A stretch of 64,000 bases of DNA, from assembly GCA_016081115.2 (NCBI GenBank), contig CM071929.1, positions 1,488,001 through 1,552,000 of the forward strand, in the 5' to 3' direction. A model generated the notes under the pieces. It had not been told where the DNA came from. It searched no databases and saw nothing but the letters and a program-made list of their open reading frames with translations. The position numbers and the translations under genes were made by a program. How positions within the stretch are numbered: position 1 is the stretch's first letter; each line of letters begins with the position of its first letter. Of this stretch, positions 59,060 to 64,000 are shown in pieces. This DNA comes from Rehmannia glutinosa (lineage: Eukaryota > Streptophyta > Magnoliopsida > Lamiales > Orobanchaceae).

Positions 59060-60542
59060 ATGGAGAACACAAAGGTTGTGGCGTGCTTTATTGTGGTGGT
59101 GGTGATGAGCAGCAGCATTTGCCTCGGCGACGATGATGCCAAGACTATATGTGTCTCGGATTGCATGGCTAGGTGTGTGGCTACTGGAGGCACCATGTGT
59201 TCGATAAATTGCTTCATCGAATGTAAATGTACGTCTTTTATTCTTCTCTCTTTCCTTTTTCTCTTTTTATTTTTGAGTATTTTTATTGGGGATATCTCTA
59301 TGTTACCCATCAAATTGTCGTGATTCGTAGACTTTGCCTACTAAATTTTGCAAATTCCTCTTTTGCATGCATAAACTTGAACATGCTGCACTTACCCTCC
59401 CTCAGAGCTGACTTGGACCTGTCATAAGTTGACGACACATGTCGATTTTTAGTTGGTTCAGGGGGTAAAGTGCAACGAATCATATAATTCATATGGCAAA
59501 ATATATATTTTTAAAGTCATTGGGCAAAGTGTGAAACACGCTATAGTTTGGAGTAATTGCGGAGCTAGGAAAAATATAGGAGTGAATCGATACACAAAAA
59601 TGGAGTGGGCCGAAAACAAAACTTGAAAAATCATATAAATCCCAATTAAAATATTTTTTTAAAAAAATAATCTTAGTATTTATTTAAATAAATGGAAATA
59701 TATAAAAATAAAGAAAAAATCTTAATCACAAGCTGATCAGGTAGAAAAGGAAAAATTTTAGTATAAAATTATTTTTTTATAAAATGAGAGGGCCAGGGGC
59801 TAGGGGTCAGGGGCCAAGTTTCCGGTCCCAATCTTATAAAGCAAATCTTGTTTTATGATTATTAATATATAATTTTATATTCTGAATATCATTATACACG
59901 CTAAGTACGTGTGTACATTAATGACATTATTAATTGGTAATATTTAAATAGAAAGTAATACGCAATTTTGAATTGAGAATTTTTTATAATTATTCAGGTT
60001 GAGAAACACACCATATCTTTAAAGAAATTTGATAATGCGATTTCCTCTTTATATTTAAGATGGAACATTCCGTATGGGCAAATTTTTATCATTCCAATAA
60101 TTGTGACATGTGAAATGAGATGTATATAAATTTCGAGAACCTATAAATTGAAAATTCACTCTTAAATGAATCAAGGATATTATAAACTTGTTCCAAAGAT
60201 TAACATGCTTCTTCGGCTTTAAACCATTCACAACTATTTATGCTTTTATTTATCTTAATTTATGTTAGTGAAACATGAAATTCCGAACTTAATTTCTTCT
60301 TTTTTTCCTGCTTGTATAAAGGGCCTTTCAATAACAACCAAGAGCTAGCTCATGAGATACAAAAACTTGAACGTCAGCCAAAGCAGATTTTCAGTGAGGT
60401 ACAAAAACTTGAACGTCAGCCAAAGCAGGTTTTCAGTGAGGTACAAAAACTTGAACGCCAGCCAAAGCAGGTTTTGAGTAACCACCAAGATGGCGGGCTA
60501 ACTCAACCAATTGAACGCCCCCGCGGAAGCGAGAAAAATTGA
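59060..60542 (+). CDS. Secreted six-cysteine peptide with 14-residue tandem repeats, 2 exons
   Basis: Exon 1 (59060-59228, donor AAAT|GTACGT) and exon 2 (60322-60542, acceptor TATAAAG) join in frame to give 129 residues. Residues 1-23 are a signal peptide with a hydrophobic core (VVACFIVVVVMSSSICLG). The mature N-terminus has six cysteines at 31, 35, 39, 47, 51 and 55, spaced C-x3-C-x3-C-x7-C-x3-C-x3-C. That spacing suggests two helices stapled to each other, as in hairpin or thionin-like plant peptides; I cannot assign a named family. Exon 2 adds three near-identical 14-residue repeats (EVQKLERQPKQVFS, residues 68-109) rich in Lys, Arg, Gln and Glu, and a charged tail with no cysteine. The upstream TATA box and clean splice sites support a real gene. 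The long intron holds a worn hAT relic. Exon 2 pairing is inferred from frame and splice sites; an unspliced reading would add a hydrophobic tail instead. Function unknown. Confidence 0.65.
59555..59830. repeat. Decayed hAT-like relic in the peptide gene intron
   Basis: The segment from gcggagctaggaaaaatata to ggggctaggggtcagggg has an interior containing aatcatataaatcccaatt. Similar wording recurs at about 61977-62145 (ggcgtagcc ... atcatataaatctt) and 63363-63475 (accatataaatatt), so these are three relics of one family. Ends are too worn for a duplication to be fixed. Confidence 0.45.
60354..60479 (+). repeat. 42-bp tandem triplication within exon 2
   Basis: Three 42-bp units (60354-60395, 60396-60437, 60438-60479) differ at only a few bases, such as att/gtt and cgt/cgc. 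Being a multiple of three, they keep the frame and encode the 14-residue peptide repeats. Confidence 0.88.
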
Positions 60543-60836
60543 TCGTCTGCTTCAAATCATTGACCGAATATACCAAAAAGCACGAAAATACATATAGTTT
60601 ATCATTATTTATGTGCAGAAGACGCCTTTAAATGTAACCTACATAAATAAATATAGTAAACAATGATATATTGTTTGGGAAGTTCATCTTGCAACTCCTT
60701 TTAGCATTTACTATGATATATATATATATATATATATAAGCTATTTACTACTACAAAATGACCACGATTGGGTTCTTAACAAATATTACAAAACAACGCA
60801 AAATTGTAGTCAAAAGAAAAAAAAAACAAAATCTTA
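60543..60836. other. 3' flank of the peptide gene
   Basis: AT-rich, with an (AT)n run at about 60715-60738. An isolated actactacaaaatgacc at 60747 resembles a CACTA terminus, but nothing else supports an element. Confidence 0.45.
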
Positions 60837-61419
60837 GGGCCTGTTTGTTTATGTTTCCATGGTCCATTTCCAGTTTCTGGAGTTGGAAATAGAATATTGA
60901 GAATTTATTGGTTTTCGTGTGGAAATTGGGATTGTGTTTGGATGAATGAATTGAAATGTGTTTTATGTAGGGTTGAAAATGAGATTGTGTTTGGTTTGAG
61001 TAGTTTTGAAATATTATTTTATGTTAATAATAATTGAAAAGTTGGTAGTGGTGGGGTCTACTTCAATATTTTAATTTGAATATATAATATTATATTTGTA
61101 AGATTAAGTTGGTGGGTCCCATTAGATAGTTATAATTTAAAAATAGTAATATTTTAATTAGATAAAGTTGATAATGGTGGGTCTCACATATATAGTTGGG
61201 TTAAAATATGAGAATAGTGATTGATAAGTAATGATGAGTGATGTAGGGTAGTGTATAGGTTTGAGAATAGAAATTATAGGTTTGAGATGTTGTTTTATGT
61301 GAAAAATAGAAAATGAAAATGATGATTTCCATTGGAAATTTTATGAACAAACATGATTCCACTTTTATGTATAGTTGGAAACTGGAAAGAGTCCATTGGA
61401 AACATAAACAAACAAGGCC
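60837..61419. mobile_element. 583-bp Harbinger-like MITE
   Basis: Perfect-looking ends gggcctgtttgtttatgttt and its complement (aaacataaacaaacaaggcc) are flanked by the 3-bp duplication TTA (60834-60836 and 61420-61422). This is the classic PIF/Harbinger (Tourist-like) signature. Inner arms also match (ggtccatttccagtttctgg and the complement around 61380). Confidence 0.85.
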
Positions 61420-61759
61420 TTAGTTTCATATAGTTTTTTCTAACGGTAAAATAGAAGACTACGCGCTCAACGAATAAGTAAACATTGTTCTATATACTCC
61501 ACTAGAAAAACATATGTTACAATGACATGTTCAGAGCCTCCCGATCATGTCCCTCAGACATGAACAAAGAACAAAAAAAAAGAAAAAAGGATACATTCCT
61601 GATCATGAAATTATTTATGCTGAAGAAAATTTAACGAGGAAACGAATCTTCGATTGTTTTCTATGTACTAGAAAATATAGTGTAATTACTCATGAACTCC
61701 TTTGAACTAATCAAATAATGCCCAACACAATCTTAAGACATGTATACATCGGATGTTGT

Positions 61760-63929
61760 TCAGCTGCACAGGCAATGCACACTTAACTTTAGTCCTCTCT
61801 GAAACTCTACATATGGATATGCAATTGGCTGTTCACCGTCTTCGATTTTCCATCTGCAGAAGTCGTGAAACGCAACTAAATGTTAAGAGAAAAATTGCGA
61901 ACTAGTAGAAAAATAAGAAGTGCGTGGTTCGATGCGTAAATGAGAAGTCGGATATGCATATATTGTTATTGTGTTCTTGGCGTAGCCATGAAATATATTG
62001 AGGTGTGCCACATAAAATAACTAAAAAGAAATCATATAAATCTTAACCAAATTTTTTTTCAAAAAAAAATCCTAGTATAAACTTTTAAAAAAAAAATGGG
62101 GATGGGAGGCTTGGGCCCAAGTTGGGGCCTCCGCCTATGATTGTTGTTCCCTTGACAAGCATATTTAAAGGATAATTATAAAATTACCCTTTGAAGGTTA
62201 GTCTAATTACAAAAGAACCCAATAATATTTCAAAATTACAAATATCCCGTTGAGATTAGTTTGGCCCTTCACTGTGCTTGTATACTGTTATTTTCTGTCT
62301 TTTTCAGTTAGATTCAAATATATATTAAAGGTTCTTTTTCTCAAAATGTATAAATTTGTGAATATGATGTTATAAAAGGTGTAAGAGGGAAAAGGCATTA
62401 CCTATAATTTAGTATGAGGTGGTGGAAGAAAAAAGCAACCTCAACTTTTGCCAGTTCAAAACCAGGGCAGCATCTGGACCCTCCACCAAATGGACTAAAC
62501 TTCTTGCACATTTGATCTTGTGTCTGCATATTTCATGGTAACTAATCAGACCCTTTTTTAAAAAAATTATCAAACACTTTTTGAGAAGATAATTTGAAGA
62601 GCTTATAAGTTCAGCGAAACACCCTTTCAGCACCCTTTCAGCATATCTTTATAGCACATGAGATCTCGCAAACAAATATTCAAAAATATGGTTCAAATTA
62701 ATATACCAAATCAATTGTAAATAAGTTACCTGCCATCTCCAAGGATTAAACTGGAGGGCATCCGCATGAAGAGAAGGATCGAGATGAACGGCTGAGAAAA
62801 CAGGTAGGACCTTCCAGCCTGACGGAATTACATAATCTGGGCCAAAGGTATTATATGATGTGTTTATCAATCCAGATAAGAAAAGTGTGAACACTACATG
62901 GAAAGATCTTGCATGTATAATTGCAAAAAAAAAGCTAAATTTGACATCTTTGATTGCCTTTCGGTGGACAAATTTAACAATGTTGCCAAATCTCAGAGCT
63001 TCATTTATGACCTGTGTTACAAAGGTCCACAGAATATTAATATGAATTGACATAATTATTGCAGTTCCACAGTCAAAAAGAAACATTCTAGTATGATGAT
63101 GTGCCAAAATTATAGTATATAAAAAAGTACTTAAAAAGTAGGTAGAAGCATAAATCTCCTTGTTATATTTGAAAACAATAATGCCAGTTTCATTTTTTAT
63201 GTTGAATAGCATAAAATGAAATAAAGTGCAGGTCTTACATTTTGTGTAAATTCCATAACTCTGTAATCTTCCCAGTTCAGAAATTCACCCTCTTTCTTCA
63301 TGCTTCTTATTTTTTCATGCTCTAGCTACATCACCAAACAATGATACGTTAGTCCTATACAAAGCGAAGAATTATATAGGTGTGGGCCGATACACGAAAT
63401 TGAGATGACCAGATAAAAAACTTAAAATAGAACCATATAAATATTAAATAAAAAACGGGGGCGATGGAGCCTAGGTTAACAAAGAAATGAAAAAAAAAAA
63501 AAAAGGTAACGGTTTTAACATATCAAGACTAATGGGTAAATGTTTTTTCCTAAATTACCCTTGTACCTATTAATTCATCTAGTAGATGTATTAAAAATGT
63601 CATTTTCTAACTAATATCAATTAAGAGTATATAGGGTATTTTAACATATTCCTTAATATTTATTAAAAGGTGCAAGTTACCTTTAATTGTTGAACAGCAT
63701 TGGGGGATTGGGCAAGGAAAAACACGAGCATTGACATAAGAAGGGAGGTGGTCTCATAGCCACCAAGTAGAGAATCCAACACAAAACTAACTTTTTCATC
63801 TTCGGATAATGTATCAACAGATAGGAGTATCTCAAGGAAATCACTTTTTTTTTCACATGAATTTCCAGCAATATTTCTTCTTCTTTCCTCTATGATTGAT
63901 TTGACAGTTGAAGATATTCTATGTCTAGC
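61760..63929 (-). CDS. Cytochrome P450, CYP85 clan (CYP724-like), 3' part
   Basis: Six minus-strand exons are readable: 63929-63681, 63325-63239, 63011-about 62937, 62836-62730, 62523-62402 and 61853-61760 (stop TGA). In order they carry the I-helix LLGGYETTS (oxygen-binding A/G-G-x-E-T), LEHEKIRSMKKEGEFLNWED, the K-helix EALR (ExxR) with GNIVKFVHRKAIKDV, the IPSGWKVLPVFSAVHLDPS and FNPWRWQ segment, and the heme loop FGGGSRCCPG with its cysteine ligand. The C-terminus reads WKIEDGEQPI ... HCLCS. The wording matches the brassinosteroid C-22 hydroxylase-like group (CYP90B/CYP724), with CYP724 the better fit by memory. These are ER membrane monooxygenases; the N-terminal anchor lies beyond the window. 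All introns are GT-AG except the one after KDVKF, where no GT donor is visible and the next exon needs a phase-1 join. That is either an unusual site, a sequence error or a lesion. Confidence 0.85.
61977..62300. repeat. Repeat relics in the P450 last intron
   Basis: A worn hAT-like relic (ggcgtagcc ... ggcctccgccta) at about 61979-62139 is followed at 62170-62260 by a piece of the 'aattacaaaa' MITE family seen at 23851. Both lie between the heme exon and the last exon, so the P450 intron has absorbed at least two insertions. Confidence 0.45.
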
Positions 63930-64000
63930 CTGTAAAGAAAAGACATCATGGGAAAAACTATAGCTCAGCACATGCCTATATACTACAAAAAGCAAAATAT

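Noticed and set aside
59020..59313. 97-codon ORF antisense to the cysteine-rich peptide exon
   Set aside because: It is the mirror of a sense exon with signal peptide, cysteine pattern, TATA box and splice donor, all of which favour the plus strand.
60747..60765. actactacaaaatgacc as a CACTA terminus
   Set aside because: Isolated; no opposite end, no subterminal repeats and no duplication were seen.
1..64000. CRISPR arrays, bacterial operons, rRNA and tRNA genes
   Set aside because: The tandem arrays have no unique spacers. All recognisable genes are plant or plant transposon genes. No cloverleaf or rRNA core sequence was seen.

Overview
This is plant nuclear DNA, most likely from a eudicot. 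The signs are AT-rich intergenic sequence, spliced genes with GT-AG introns, nested LTR retrotransposons of the Ty1/copia and Ty3/gypsy (Tat-type) lineages, a CACTA transposon, hAT elements and many MITE-like foldbacks. There are no bacterial-type operons, rRNA genes, tRNA genes or CRISPR arrays that I can support. Species cannot be named from the sequence.

Layout. 1-3071: the 3' part of a decayed copia element, whose LTR abuts a truncated HMA-domain (HIPP-like) gene at 3082-4159. 4704-23595: a Russian-doll nest. A roughly 505-bp hAT-like element with an 8-bp target duplication (CGCCTGAC) was split by a minus-strand, Sirevirus-like copia (4812-12198, TSD CCGGG) and by a Tat-type gypsy element (12354-23343, TSD CATAT). 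The copia 3' LTR itself carries a deleted hAT element (5214-6159, TSD GATTTGGA/GTTTTGGA). The gypsy element carries a 30-bp tandem array and a spliced antisense gene between pol and its 3' LTR. 23604-27002: MITE, repeat-like and AT-rich sequence. 27003-about 34000: a CACTA element with a tnp2-type transposase and a captured fibrillarin exon. 34502-41162: a copia element with both LTRs (TSD TAGAT). 41163-47230: AT-rich DNA with several foldback elements and a palindromic 29-bp satellite. 48890-56290: a second Tat-type gypsy element with a 117-123-bp tandem array and no recognisable 3' LTR. 56290-64000: small hAT/Harbinger-type elements interspersed with genes.

Host genes. Three look cellular. 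One is a three-exon gene for a 120-residue HMA protein with a C-terminal CTIM prenylation box (47300-47861, +). One is a two-exon gene for a secreted six-cysteine peptide with a tail of three 14-residue repeats (59060-60542, +). The third is the 3' half of a cytochrome P450 of the CYP85 clan, best match by memory CYP724 or another brassinosteroid C-22 hydroxylase-like family (61760 to beyond 63929, -). A fourth, truncated HMA gene at the left edge resembles the 47-kb gene in intron phase and sequence, so the two may be duplicates now separated by transposon insertions. The genes do not form a pathway together. The window is mainly a record of serial transposon insertion around a few small genes.

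All assignments come from reading the sequence and remembered family motifs. No database search was run. The retroelements carry dense 1-2 bp indels and stops; some of these may be consensus errors rather than biology.
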